Origin: Mantis religiosa
Taxonomy: Eukaryota > Arthropoda > Insecta > Mantodea > Mantidae
Reading direction: 5' to 3'
NCBI GenBank assembly: GCA_030765055.1
Contig: CM060947.1
Span: forward strand, 56,118,891-56,182,890
Length of the DNA: 64,000 nucleotides
This document shows, one piece after another, positions 36,341-47,600 of the stretch; the stretch's first letter is position 1, and each line of letters starts with the position of its first letter. The position numbers and the translations under genes are program-made. Below the pieces are notes generated by a model. It was not told the DNA's origin. It searched no databases and saw only the letters and a list, made by a program, of their open reading frames with translations.

Positions 36341-36954
36341 CGTTATTTTCTTAATTGTTGTATTATAGCTATTTAATGACCGATGACACCATTCTCCTGT
36401 AGGCTGATCTCTGGTTGACAAATCAAGATTAACACAACAAAAATTTTCCAGCAAAGTTAATGTGATGCCACATTTAGCGCTTGAACTTGTATTGTTTCAA
36501 ATTAAGATTTGATTTACTGGTAATTTCTATTGTAAGGTGGGCAATACTTTAGTGTCAAGTCGGCCACTTTGAATTCTTGGGAACTGCCATTAAATTGTTT
36601 CCCCTATTCATTGATGTCTCCCTGTGTGCATCACCTTTTCGACACCGTGCCGTCTCTGATGTCACGGACTTCGATGGGTTTGCTGCCAACTGCTTTATTT
36701 CCTCAGAATATACATAGGGGGTGTACAGATAAACCACGACAGTTAAGTTGACTGACAAACATAATGGAGCCTACTTAAAGTGAGTTTAAGATTGTAGTAT
36801 TAAATTATTCTGAAACTTAGCAAGAAAAATTATAACTGGCGAAGTACTAAACTTCTGACGTATCAGTATTTCACGGTTTAAAATAACTGTTTCGTAATAA
36901 CGAGAAACGTAAATTATAGTTAGAGGCAGACAAATGTAAGGAAGTGAAGATGGT

Positions 36955-37105
36955 GGCCCCGTAGATTTGCAACACGTAAAAGAACCTATGTCTGATAAAG
37001 AGGCCTCTGAGTAACATTAAGCGTTATTTCACGAGAATATAGGATGGAACGCTGAGAAACACAACAGTTAAGGCGCGTCCTTAAATTAAAGCACAATTTC
37101 AATTT
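36955..37105 (+). mobile_element. SINE J 3' fragment
   Basis: 'gataaagaggcctctgagta', 'cattaagcgttatttcacga', 'aggatggaacgctgagaaac' and 'acagttaaggcgcgtcctta' match the 3' part of the copies at 46520 and 51148. Confidence 0.65.
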
Positions 37106-37589
37106 ACGTCTACCAACATTTCTACACAATGTCAACTTTCAAAGCTTCTCATTTGCCCATGAAAGAAAATGTTCTGTATTTTGGTCTACTTAAGCTTCTT
37201 TATCTTTACTTCTGAATATACCTGATTTTCAGCCCCGCCTCGAGCTAATGGTTTTCTTGTCGACTGAATTCACGAGAACCCTAATGACCGTAACGACAAT
37301 AGCTTATACTAATTGCCTTTAGTTCGACTACCTGGCTCTTTCTCATCAATCTTACCTGTCAATAAATACAGTATCAACATTTCAGAAAATGTAATACAGA
37401 ATATTTCGCCAACTACTAACATCACGAAAAAATTTTTTTTTACTCAATTAGATGTTTTCATGAAGTCTGCAATTTTTCTGAAACATTTTTTCTGGTCTCT
37501 TGTGATTTCGGAGTTATACAGCATTCTAAAAAGCCAATCAAAAGAAAATTCAATATAACCAATTTAACCATCAGGTAAATTCATGAACC

Positions 37590-38350
37590 GTAAGCTATTT
37601 TAATCACATTCGTTAGAGCTATTTTTAAGAATATAAAAGCAGACATTTTTTTGCATGTAAATGATCACATTTCAAGGGGGTCTTCGTGTCACACGTTGCA
37701 AGAACTTGGACTTTAATCCAAGTTCTTTTTCAAATATGTATTTCCGGGAAGTCTACATCTCAAATTTTTGGGAGGATTATGCTTCATCTTCCAACTTTAA
37801 ATATAAGAAATAGTTAAACATTTGGTGTGTTGCACTCATATGGCTTTCTCTGTTCGCTCTTCTACAATCTATTTTTAGAAAATATTTTCTTCTATCTGTT
37901 TCTTGTTAGTAAAAAACGTTACACATTTAGCTGTAAATTTAAGGATATATGCTGCGATAGCAGAATTTTTAAACAGCGAAGCCTTATGTGATGACTTTGA
38001 AATCACTATGGGGGTGGGGGGAGAAGACGAATTGCAACTCGTCAATTGCAAAAAGTATGAGAATTTGAAAGTTCAAACCGACAACAAAGATTTTGACAAC
38101 TCATTTTTAACCAGGACTACCTTTTTTATGCAGTAGGACTTTGGCTTTCTCTTATGATTTACCAGTTATGCAAAAGTAATTTATAATTATTCATTTGTCA
38201 TAAAAATGTCTTAAACTTATTTTTAATTACAATCATTAAAGCCTTTTTTTCCTCGAGAAAACAAAGGATAACGAGATATTTTACATATAAAAGGTAGTTT
38301 AGCGTGGAGGGTTCAAGCTTAGGGCTATCCGACTTTCTTTTTTTAGAGTG
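37590..38350 (+). repeat. Two adjacent DR1 segments
   Basis: M4-M6 at 37590-37800 ('atgtatttccgggaagtcta', 'gggaggattatgcttcat'), then M1-M4 at 37930-38350 ('tagcagaatttttaaacagc', 'cagtaggactttggctttct', 'ccagttatgcaaaagtaatt', 'gtagtttagcgtggaggg'). The ORF at 37903-38136 is DR1 sequence. Confidence 0.55.
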
Positions 38351-39110
38351 ATGCTATTCTGTTACATATATGGAGCAAAACAAATGAAGGTTATAACCTA
38401 ATCACATCCCAAATGATACAATCTCTTGACTGTTCAGTATCTACAACAGAAATCGACATATTACGAAAACTTTCGGAATGAAAAGTAAATTTGGCTTTGA
38501 TTACATTACGAGTCTGCCGCAGGAAGTTGAGTGAAAGTCCAAAGTCAGCTTTTAACAGAAGCGCTTCTTTCAGTAGAAATTCCTTCTTTGTACCTAGACA
38601 GGACCTCTTTCTTTGTCTACCTGAAGAGAAACAAAAGCCAACTTTTCCAACTCCGCTGCACCGTATTAATGAAGCACTGTAGCCAACTTCTAGGAAATAA
38701 AGTTGGGCCAACTTGCAAATACAGTTTACGTTCGTGATTAAGCTGTATAAATAAACTACACCTATAAAAGCCGTATTCTCGCGATACGTAGATAAGCAAG
38801 ACGCGCTTATACGAGAATCATTGTGGATAATTTTTGTCTCTTACCACTACGAGGTTTTCTTTGTTACTGTGTGTAGCGCTGGCTCATTGGACTCCACGTG
38901 ATACACGAGATATATCTGTAGTATTGCAATTGTTTTATTAAACTGGCATATAAACACACATTTTAACCTCGAAAACACACAGGAATTCTTATTTTCTCTA
39001 CGTATATGTATTCCACATAAAAAGTTCGTCACCGAAATTTCACTGAAAATACTTGAGCTCCCTAAATAATAAAAAAAACTTAAAAAAGAGCAGGGCGTGC
39101 AGCATATTAA
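38351..39110. other. No recognisable feature
   Basis: Overlapping ORFs at 38391-38800 on both strands show no motif. Confidence 0.3.
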
Positions 39111-39117
39111 AAACCAA

Positions 39118-39385
39118 GGATTGGCCAGTTAGCTCCGTCGGTAGAGCACCTGCCTGCTGTGCGAGGGGTCTCGGGTTCGATTCCCGGCTGGGGTGGGGAT
39201 TTTTCTCCAACCAAGATGATTCCTCATGTTCCCCAGAGTCTGGAAGTATGAATTACAGTGCAAATGTGTGCGTGAGCCAATGATTAAAAATCTAAAGTAC
39301 CAGCAACCCAACATCTGCGGGATAATAGGCGATATGTTCCAAAGAAGAACGGCCCCCGATATGACCATTGCAGTTAAATGCAATT
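39118..39385 (+). mobile_element. SINE C, near intact
   Basis: Head 'agttagctccgtcggtagag' and B box 'cgggttcgattcccggctgg', body 'aaccaagatgattcctcatg', 'gtctggaagtatgaattaca', 'ccagcaacccaacatctgcg' and 'gaccattgcagttaaatgca'. The cleanest SINE C of the three. Confidence 0.88.
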
Positions 39386-39389
39386 ATAT

Positions 39390-39720
39390 TTACAACAACA
39401 AAATGTTGGTTCAATACCAAACTTGGTATTTAAATTCAACATCTTTCAAGGTTGCGACTCTTTCACAAGTAAATACTTTGTACCATCTAAATGGAACTTT
39501 TTCGAACATTATGTTATCAAAAAAGGCTCTAACGATGTTGATTAAACTCCTATATGTTGAAAATAAAACGTACATATTGAATTTTCTGGAAATAACCTCT
39601 CAAGTCCTCTTCATTCTTAATGAGTTACATGACTGGTAAACTATAAAGGATAGACAAACTGTTACTATATAAAAATAAGGTATCATGAAAGCAAACAATT
39701 TGTATGTTTAAAAGATCTTA
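39390..39720 (-). repeat. DR1 copy (M5-M2)
   Basis: 'aataccaaacttggtattta', 'caacatctttcaaggttgcg', 'ttgaattttctggaaataac' and 'gtcctcttcattcttaatga' are DR1 blocks in reverse. The ORF at 39226-39639 merely spans SINE C and DR1. Confidence 0.55.
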
Positions 39721-40013
39721 GAATTTCAGACTTCATATTTATTGGCATTTCCTTTATTTAAATACTTTCATTAATTCTGTTAAACATTATAAAAACACAT
39801 AAAGTGATACGTTAAAAAAAATACGAAATTGATTGTCTTTTTTTTTTCTGTGACGCTAACAATTTCCAAGATAATCTTTGTCATTGATTTGGATGTTCAA
39901 ATACTTTTCCCAACAGGAAAATCACCATTCATGTCTTTATCTCCCCCCCCCCCCAATCAATTAAGTAGGGTATCGAGGAAATTTTCCTGACATCCGAAAT
40001 TTTTAATATGGTA

Positions 40014-40745
40014 TGAGGGCTATCCATTAAGTGTTCATGTTAGGAATGAAAACGTAAATTGTTTCAAATACAAATGATTTATTTCTGTATATAGTCCCAT
40101 GTGAGGGACATGTGCACTTCTTCCAACGTTACTGGCATTTTTAACCCCTCCAAAAACAGGGAATGCGCAATACGCCTTTCGTCTCGTTGACATCTGATTT
40201 AAGTTCTGTCACCACCAGCCATTTCTTCACGTTTGGGAACAAGAAGAAATTGCCGGGAGCAGGTTGGTGAATATGGAATGTGGCATCAATTTTACAACGC
40301 AATTCATAAAGACTGGCGTCGATAACACCGAATGAATGTGCTGGTGCGTTGTTGTAATGAAACAGCACTTTCTTCTTTGTCAAACGTGGCTGCAGCATGG
40401 GGATATCGTATAGTACCTCACGTTCAAGAGGTCTCGAGTTCGAATCTCGGTCGGCGTCTGTTACTTAAGGGTTGTTTTTTTTTCAGGATTTTCCATTACA
40501 CTAAAATGTGAATTTTGGATAACTAAGTTATATGAACCATGGGCTCATATGAGCATCATTTCACCCATTTCCATTCATTGTCCGATATGACTTAAGATTG
40601 GAGGACGTTAATAAAGGAATTAATCTGGCTGGGTCTCCATTTTCCTGTCGAGTTGGGTCAATAACTCACTGTATTATTGTCCAATAGTTCTTTTTCCTTT
40701 TTCCAATAAGTCAATGAGTACGACACCCTTCGCATCTTCTTCTTC
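40014..40745 (-). mobile_element. Mariner fragment split by a SINE
   Basis: One terminal repeat 'tgagggctatccattaagtg' follows a TA at 40012-40013. The minus strand left of 40396 encodes a transposase C-terminal half: 'LTKKKVLFHYNNAPAHS' (second Asp replaced by Asn), then a degenerate 'QPAPGNFFLFPNVKKWL'. The N-terminal side continues beyond the SINE at about 40621-40745 ('EYYxxLLxxLDxK'-type region in worn form). The element is truncated near 40745. Its ends and lineage differ from the mariners at 2930 and 54564. Confidence 0.8.
40397..40620 (+). mobile_element. SINE A inserted in a mariner
   Basis: 'acctcacgttcaagaggtct', B box 'gagttcgaatctcggtc', 'catatgagcatcatttcacc', 'cattgtccgatatgacttaa' and 'ggaggacgtt'. 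The first part of the head is missing. Mariner coding sequence resumes on its far side. No clear target duplication. Confidence 0.85.
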
Positions 40746-41042
40746 TCTCTCTCTCTTTAACTTGGGACCTCTTCATAACCAGACCCTACACCCACACAGC
40801 ACAGAGCCAGGCGATTATCGGCCGCTCTGGGCGCTCCTACCATTTTCAAAATCCTTGGACCAAGCTCTGTCTTACTTGGCAAAAGATCCCTATACAAGCT
40901 CTCTATTTCGCTTTTATCTCCTCGAAAATTTTCCTGTCCAAAAGTAAAAAGCGAATCACTGAACATATAGCAATTTTTCCATTTTAGCGAAAACACGTTG
41001 AACGACTAACTGAAATGTCTGCCAAATTCTAACTAGCCTATC

Positions 41043-41255
41043 TCTCACCAAGGCGGCCCGGGTTCGATCCCAGGCAACCGCAAAGTGAGATTTATGGTGG
41101 ACAACACGGCGCTGGGACGGGTTTTCTCCGGGATCTCCGGTTTCCCCCACCATCTCATTCCACCGGTGCTCCATGTTCATCTCATGTATCATCAGTGTCA
41201 TCGCCTGCGGTGCCGTATGTAGTAAAAGCGGGCGTTAAACACTACACATAACTAG
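41043..41255 (+). mobile_element. SINE F
   Basis: Starts inside the tRNA head at 'ctctcaccaaggcggcccgg' and has B box 'gggttcgatcccaggcaacc', 'gtggacaacacggcgctggg', 'ccgggatctccggtttcccc', 'atcatcagtgtcatcgcctg' and 'gtagtaaaagcgggcgttaa'. It is truncated at the 5' end but longer in the middle than the copy at 25937. Confidence 0.83.
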
Positions 41256-41985
41256 CCTATAAATCAGATTCAACTTTTTTTTTTTGTACCGTGTAACATA
41301 GTACACGATGGTGGTAGCAACTTAAATTACCAACATCAGTGAACCGCCCTCCTATGTACGTAGTTTTTCCAAAATATATTGATCTCAAGTGATAAATGTT
41401 GAAGTTTAAAGGAACTAATTAATTATAAATACTTACGTTTACAGAATTTTGTATAATTCTGTACAATAGACAAACCTCTTTAATAAGGAGCAGTGGATAT
41501 TTAACTAAATTCTTTATAGAAATGTCTCCCTCTGGATGATCTAAGTTTTGTATTTAAAGATTACGTGAGAATCAGTTTCATAATCTAACTGCCAATTCTT
41601 ATTTTGATTCCCACTGTATGTAAGTTAATGCTTAATGTACAATGTTTCAATTAAAAGCTTTATTTGGGATACACTGAATTTTGTTGTTTCTTCAAGATAT
41701 TTTACTTGCTTGCATCCTTCACGTTCAAGGCAAAATGGACAGTATTTGCTTTGTATCTGTGTCCCTGATTTGCCATCATATTCATTGTCAGATGGCACAT
41801 TACAGGCAGGTATAAGTTTACTTTGTCACTGCAGAGAAACAGCATTCTTTTAATATAATCTTCAATGAAAGTAAATTTAAATATCTGTGATCCACTTACA
41901 TGATCTTCAATGCAAACACTTACTCTGCTATCTACTTATCCAGATAAATATTTTGTGAAATTGTTTTACTGCAAATTTCTTTGTA
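41256..41985. other. No recognisable feature; CpG drops from here
   Basis: No motifs recognised. From about here to the right end of the window CpG dinucleotides become rare outside young SINEs and the 49 kb island. Confidence 0.4.
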
Positions 41986-41989
41986 CAAA

Positions 41990-42500
41990 TTCAAATCAAT
42001 AACAAAAAAAAAGAAAAAAAAAAGTATTTTGCATAAATGGTAAGCTATAACGAGAGCTATATTTTTTGTGTAGCAAGATTTTTGTCTTGTCTTATGTAAA
42101 ATCAGGCAGAATAAAGAGTACTTAAGATGAAATTCCCAGAAAATTCAAGATGTGCACATTTCATTTGATATAAAAAAAAATTCAAATATGTTATTTTAAT
42201 CAAATTCACCGAGCCTTTCAAAAAACTAAATTTTTTAAAAAACGTTTTCACGTAAAAGGTAGCTTAGGGTGGAAGGATTTTCTTGAAAATCTTCATGCTG
42301 CACTCCTGGAAGACGAAAAACTTAAATGCTATATGGTCAACCAATTTTTCATTTTTGAGTTATGTCATACATGCACACAAACTTAAAAAATGGTTTCCCA
42401 TGTTCCTGGAACCTCAAAACCTGTATTTCTAGTGAAACCACAGTATAAAATTTTTCAATGGAGTACTCGTATAATACCTTCTCTAACTACTATAATTGTG
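41990..42500 (+). repeat. DR1 copy, well ordered
   Basis: M2 'gcaagatttttgtcttgtct', 'aagatgaaattcccagaaaa', M4 'tagcttagggtggaaggatt', 'tgctgcactcctggaagacg', M5 'tttttgagttatgtcatac', M6 'aacctcaaaacctgtatttc' and 'aatggagtactcgtataata'. Confidence 0.65.
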
Positions 42501-42558
42501 ATAGAGAAAATAAAAGTTCATCTAGAGTATAAAAAGTTGTTTTTAATAATAATTTAAG

Positions 42559-42661
42559 TAACGTGCTCAAAACTTGTGCTTTCTGTGGGTCTGTAACATT
42601 AGAAGGCAACAAATGTCCTAAGTGCAAATGGGAATTACTTGAATTACCAAGCTTAAATTAA
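42559..42661 (+). CDS. Exon-like ORF with zinc-ribbon pattern
   Basis: In-frame peptide 'NVLKTCAFCGSVTLEGNKCP' followed by KCKW, giving CxxC-x9-CxxC, then a TAA stop. It follows an AG preceded by an AT-rich, weakly pyrimidine-poor tract, and a strong donor-like AAG|GTAAGT lies right after the stop. Paired CxxC knuckles are typical of zinc ribbons. I cannot name the protein. It is a possible terminal exon or pseudogene. Confidence 0.3.
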
Positions 42662-43099
42662 GGTAAGTTTAGGACAGTGTTACATCCAGTGTGGCTAAGT
42701 ACATTATTTTTCAAACTATAGTCAAAAATATTACAACACGCACTAATAACTCATGCAAATACAGATTTACAACTTGAAAAACAGGTTTACAGTGAGAACT
42801 GTATCAAAAGAACACCATGCACTTTAGTTGAACCACCTCACATCTAATAATCGACTGGAACAATGCAATCTCACTTATGTTGCTCACAAAGAGAGATTCC
42901 TCATTAGTTAACACTGGATAACCTTGTTGATAAATTTTCAATAAATATATCCCATCTTAATTAAATGTTTACATGAACATAAAATAGTTTATTGGTATGA
43001 GGTATAGTATGCAAAATCAACTTCAACATTAATAAAATTTCCTGTTATATATATATTAGAAGTGAACCCTAAAGAAACAGTTGCATTAATGTTGTTCAT

Positions 43100-43211
43100 A
43101 TTATTTTCTCTACTACATACTTATAGCGAACAGAGGAGGTATTGAATTTCACACAAAAATTTGATACAGAAATTTCCCCAAAATACATGCTTTGATTCTC
43201 CAAAATCAAGG

Positions 43212-43267
<56 letters not shown>

Positions 43268-43660
43268 TACAATTGTGTCTATATCTGACTGACTGAACAG
43301 CATAACGCAAAAACAAAAAGTCAGTTAAATACCAAACTGTATTTAATTCGGCATGTCCCAAGAATGTGACTGATTTTGAAGAAAATCCTTTAACCCCAAA
43401 CTTTTATATGAAAAAACTTTTGAGGTTCATTTGTTCAAAAGTCTAGTGCTTTTGATTAAAATATTGTATATTTAAAATATTTTCATGACATATTAAACAT
43501 ATAGATAGCTTATAATTTTCTGGGAACAGTCTCTGAATTGCTCTTCGTTCTGAATGATAACTTCATATAACTGATAAGCCGTAAGAGATAGACCTCATTA
43601 TATATCACAATTAGCAAGTAGTAAAAAAGTAGCCATTTTAAAAATAATTTACGGAGTAGC
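43100..43660 (-). repeat. DR1 copy with (CT)n
   Basis: M6 'gaggtattgaatttcacaca', M5 'agcataacgcaaaaacaaaa', M4 'gaagaaaatcctttaacccc', M3 'gattaaaatattgtatattt', M2 'ttctgggaacagtctctgaa' and 'gataagccgtaagagataga'. Confidence 0.65.
43213..43264. repeat. (CT)n microsatellite
   Basis: About 26 units inside the DR1 copy. Confidence 0.96.
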
Positions 43661-44130
43661 TTTGTAAAACTAAGTTACAGAATAGGTATGCAAGTAAATT
43701 ACAGCAGGTGGAAAACATGTGATTGTAGATTTTTTTATAATATTATAAACAGAGATTTCTCTGGATAAGTTGGTAAATTTATAGTGTGGAAAACATGTAA
43801 GATTTAAATAAGAAGAAACTTGTGAGAGTTAATGGAGCAGAATGTTTCCATGGCACTGTTGCTCTGGACAATAAAGTGCCACTCTCCCTACCCTCCATCT
43901 GGGTTGGACCTTCATGCATTAAAAAAAGTTATTTCCATAAAATATGCTTAAATAAAGAGCTATTAACATAATAAGTGTACAATATGTACAAGTCTTCTAA
44001 TGTACTATAATGCATTTTACTAAGAGCTGTTACAGAAATATAATTTGAAGGTTGATTTAACCGTAATTTTATAAAGATTGTTAAAATGATGGAAACAATT
44101 ATTTCTTCAACACTAGCCGTATGGAAGGGC
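43661..44130. other. No recognisable feature
   Basis: AT-rich. Nothing recognised. Confidence 0.3.
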
Positions 44131-44134
44131 TAAG

Positions 44135-44275
44135 GGCTGAATGAGTAGAGCCAGACTGAAAAATTCAATGCCATAGCCAGGATTTGAACCACGGATCTCC
44201 CGGCTCTCTGTGTGGTTACTCTAACCGATAAGCTACTATGACCAACATGCCGACATGACATTAAATTCTCCAACT
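44135..44275 (-). mobile_element. SINE D
   Basis: 'agagccagactgaaaaattc', 'aatgccatagccaggatttg', 'aaccacggatctcccggct' and the leader 'gacattaaattctccaactg', all shared with 32520 and 62200. Confidence 0.82.
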
Positions 44276-44284
44276 GACTCATAT

Positions 44285-44400
44285 GTCGTGGCTCCTTGGG
44301 TCAGCTGCCATCTGTCTCATTCGCGTCATCCTTCCTCCCAGGGGTGTCCCCACTTGGGGGCATAGGAACAATGGACCCAGCATGGTGGCCTACGTAACGA
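44285..44400 (+). mobile_element. SINE E internal fragment
   Basis: 'tcgtggctccttgggtcagc', 'catccttcctcccaggggtg' and 'acttgggggcatag' match 52380-52470 of the longer copy. It abuts SINE D. Confidence 0.65.
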
Positions 44401-44479
44401 ATCCCCTTTATAATGAAATCCCAATCGCTGTAGGTTTAGTGTGATAGATATATATTAGTGGTTGTAGAAAACCTGATAA

Positions 44480-44580
44480 AAAACTTCTGTGCAAAATTAA
44501 GTTGTCTTTCACGCCCAATATTGAATGGGGCACTGAGAACCATAGCAATTAAGGAGTGTCCATAAATGAAAACTCAATTT
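44480..44580 (+). mobile_element. SINE J 3' fragment
   Basis: 'tctgtgcaaaattaagttgt', 'ctttcacgcccaatattgaa' and 'tggggcactgagaaccatag' match the 3' part of the copies at 46520 and 51148. Confidence 0.6.
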
Positions 44581-44628
44581 ATTTTCTTCTTGCATGTGAT
44601 ATTCTTGAAATACTGTAATGGTTAAACC

Positions 44629-44850
44629 TTAATATAATTTTGAGTCAAACTAGTCTCGAGGCTTCATATATTGCTAGTGTTTATCTAGAATGCATTTCGT
44701 TAGGACATTCATAACATCCTCAGCTAATGTGGACTATTGAGTTTTGATTAGCTGAGGATGTTAGGAATGTCCTAACAAAATGTGTCTAGGTATACATTGA
44801 CAATATATGGAGGATTGAGTGAGTACTAGTTTGACTCAAAATTATATTAA
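44629..44850. mobile_element. Palindromic element with hammerhead-like cores
   Basis: Two arms of about 97 and 101 bp (44629-44725, 44750-44850) are inverted copies around a 24-bp spacer, beginning and ending 'ttaatataattttgagtcaa'. In each arm, read outward from the centre, the order is CTGAGGA (fits the hammerhead core CUGANGA), a hairpin GTTAGGA-ATG-TCCTAAC, then AAAA (plus arm) or GAAA (minus arm), then TGTGTC in the plus arm. I could not find a good stem I, and each arm carries different damage. It is probably a head-to-head dimer of a Penelope-type terminal repeat. Confidence 0.6.
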
Positions 44851-45812
44851 TTTTGTGCTTCATTATATCATAGCCCTACTCATAAGAAGTTAATACCTTA
44901 CTAAATAAATAGAAAGATGAGCTGGTATTTAATAAAACGTAATGGGAAGTGACCATTAATGCTGTGGCAGAAATTGAGTAATAGAAATAGTCAGTGACTA
45001 GAAGTGCATCCATGGATTTCTTCTTCTTCTTCAAAAACAAGGAGAAACCCATTTTTGCAAACAATTCAGAACCTTATTACAATAATATACAATTATTTGT
45101 TACATACTTCGCCTTTCTTTTCAAGAAATCATAAATTCCTCACATTATTCAGGACCAGTTTTACATCCTCAGCAAATATGGTCATTTCTGTTGCCATTGT
45201 TACTGCCACTAGGTAATGGATTATTTTTATATTTAGTAGAAACCTCTGAAAGTAAAACAAATTTATTGACAATTGACTGGCGATATTTCAAAATTCATCA
45301 TGGAATTTTTATTTTTTAAGACATATATTTTCTCGCAAATCATTAAATCTATTGGCCCATTATTTGTAACAAATAATTATATATTATTGTAGTATTTGTA
45401 TTGTTTCACTGATATTATCTTCACTTATCATGTATTATTAATCCAGAACCTTCTTAATAAGACCTCCCTTATAAGCTCACACAACCGAAGTGTCAGAGAA
45501 GAAAAGAATTCAGAATCTTTTTTTCCAAAAACTGTGTGGTATAGATACAAGCTGCCTTAATATGTTAGTATCTCAGCAGCAGATTTTAACAAGTATTACT
45601 CATGGTCTTTCTTTGAATGCAATTTGTAATTATGTATCAAGGTGACAGATGAATTCAGGATGCTTCAGGAGAACTAAATTAATTAATGGGAAAGGTAAAA
45701 TTAAAAGCTGTTCTTAATGCTTCATGGATGAATTGATTTCTAAAAACAAAATTATGCCTTAAAAGCTTATAGAAGAATCTGCAGTAGACAAGCATCCAAA
45801 CATGTTCCTGTT

Positions 45813-45973
45813 CTACATCAGACACATCTGTTGAAGATACTGTGGAGGTGGCCAAACCATTGGACAGACAGCCCTAGAAACTAGTGCTTGCAGTTCAGCA
45901 ACCATGTTGACTGGGATTCCATTTCTAGTCAGCCACCCCTCAAAGTAATAGTTCAGCTCTTCATCTGGACGTA
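45813..45973 (-). CDS. Exon-like ORF, possible terminal exon
   Basis: A minus-strand acceptor 'gtaactgcttatag' at 45974 is followed by 52 codons and a TAG stop. The peptide looks like genuine protein: 'RPDEELNYYFEGWLTRNGIP', then 'VNMVAELQALVSRAVCPMVW' and 'PPPQYLQQMCLM'. I do not recognise the family. The phase (two bases completing a codon) is compatible with the exon-like ORF at 47527-47600. Minus-strand AATAAA candidates lie near 45260. The region is CpG-poor, like a gene body. Confidence 0.38.
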
Positions 45974-46060
45974 CTATAAGCAGTTACATTTACAAAGTGA
46001 GTGCTTCAAAACAATGAAATACACTTAACTTATGTTTTAGCAACAATATTTCAATAACTG

Positions 46061-46336
46061 AAAAATCTATTTGTAGTACATTTTTAATACTCACTTATAA
46101 TTTTATTTTTTGAGGGACTAGTTTCAGAAGCTGTTGCTTCCATTGCCCGTTGTTGTTGCCTCTGTCTTCTCTCTGGTGGACAACACTATGAACCACCATC
46201 AAGAGAAGACAACAAACAATAGATGATAGTTGGACCTTCAAGGTTCAAAATGGAAGCAACAGCTTCTGAAACTAATCCCTCAAAAAATAAAAATGTAAAT
46301 GACAGTGTTAAAAGCTGACTACAAATAGTTTTTTCA
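46061..46336. mobile_element. Inverted dimer of the Penelope-like 3' end
   Basis: The right arm (46193-46336) reads 'agagaagacaacaaacaata', 'gatgatag', 'gaagcaacagcttctgaaac' and ends 'ctacaaatagttttttc'. The same ordered blocks form the 3' end of the Penelope-like element at 59458-59610. The left arm (46061-46179) is an inverted copy of it ('gactagtttcagaagctgtt', 'gcttccattgcccg'), separated by a 13-bp spacer. No coding part is present. Confidence 0.7.
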
Positions 46337-46519
46337 ATTAATTTGGACGTCATGTTACTAAAATCCTCCAAACAGGCATAATTTCATTAACTGTTATGGA
46401 AAGTAAGCATTTTGCACCCATCCTGCCATCAGGTTGGATTTGTTTTAAACTTTATGTGGTACACAACCAAAAATTAAAGCATTCAGAAGCTCAGCTGAAT
46501 AGTACATCTTTTGTATTGT

Positions 46520-46775
46520 CAAGAGCATTGTCATCCTTGGGCCAGGAATGACATGCTATCCTCTGGTCCCCAAGGTCATGAGTTCAAACCTAGCGGAGAG
46601 ATGAATATTTTTCAGTTATAAATTTTCTTGAGAAAGGAAGTAAAGCCATTGGTCATGTGTCATAGATTTACAACATATAAATTAGGCAGTATTTCATGCC
46701 CAATATAGAATAGGAAGCTGAGAGCCATGACAGTTAAAAGAGGCATCCATTAATAAAACATTAAATTTTGTATGT
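46520..46775 (+). mobile_element. SINE J, tRNA-headed
   Basis: Head with B-box-like 'catgagttcaaacctagcgg', then 'aatatttttcagttataaat', 'aaggaagtaaagccattggt', 'catgtgtcatagatttacaa', 'ggaagctgagagccatgaca' and 'gttaaaagaggcatccatta'. The A-box half is worn. Confidence 0.72.
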
Positions 46776-47526
46776 CAGAGCATTCATAAATTTAAAATCC
46801 AGAAGTTTAGAATCTCAACATCAATAAATGTTAAGGTTTTTATTTTGTGTAGAAAATAGTTTTCTGCCTATGTAAATTAAATATAAAGCATACATAAAAT
46901 ATGTAAAGGTAATTTACTCGCACAACTCTGACCTTCAACTACAAAGAGCAGTATGTTAAAAGTATGCTGTATTGTTGAACATGCTTGCTGGAAGTTTATA
47001 TCAACAGACCAACACAGCACTCTCATTTCCAAAGTGAACTGTCATAAGTAGAGTTAGGCAAAATATGAAGAAAAAAATTGCCAAGATATGAGAATATTTA
47101 GGAAAAATATTATAAAATATTAAATATATATTTTAAAACCAAAACATCTTAAACCTAATCAGCATGCAGCAGGCTGACTTATTACTTATTGTTATTTAAT
47201 AATAACATACCAATGAAATAAACAACTGACACATAATTTAAAGATCTTAATCACTGCAAAATTTTTAGATAACTCAGATAAAAGAAATTTACTGGTTCCT
47301 ATATCCTTGCTGAATACTAATTATAAAATGGCACTATAAACTTTACTACCCAGCAAATATTTACATTCCTCATCTGTCAATTAATACCTCATACAATTTA
47401 ATGGTTTGTGTGAAGTTCATTGTAAGTATTTACATGTGCAATATGCTATTACCTCTACAAAACCCTATTAATGTCTACAGTGCAGGTATGTGTTCTCTAC
47501 TTGATATGTACTGTGCTGATTAATAC

Positions 47527-47600
47527 TCAAAATTAATCTGCTGTCACTCATTCTACAGAACTGTGCAGCTAGTACATTCCTCTCATGACTTTTCACCCAG
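47527..47600 (-). CDS. Exon-like ORF, possible internal exon
   Basis: A minus-strand acceptor 'accactactgatttccag' is followed by an open frame beginning C|TGG and encoding 'WVKSHERNVLAAQFCRMSDS' then RLIL. The single leading base completes an AG left by the exon at 49098-49111, and the weak donor A|GTATTA leaves one base that fits the exon at 45973. The frame stays open for about 20 codons past that donor, so the exon end is uncertain. Confidence 0.25.

Noticed and set aside
37903..38136. 77-codon plus-strand ORF
   Set aside because: It coincides with DR1 blocks found elsewhere without an open frame.
38391..38800. Overlapping ORFs on both strands
   Set aside because: No motif, no splice context, and both strands are equally open.
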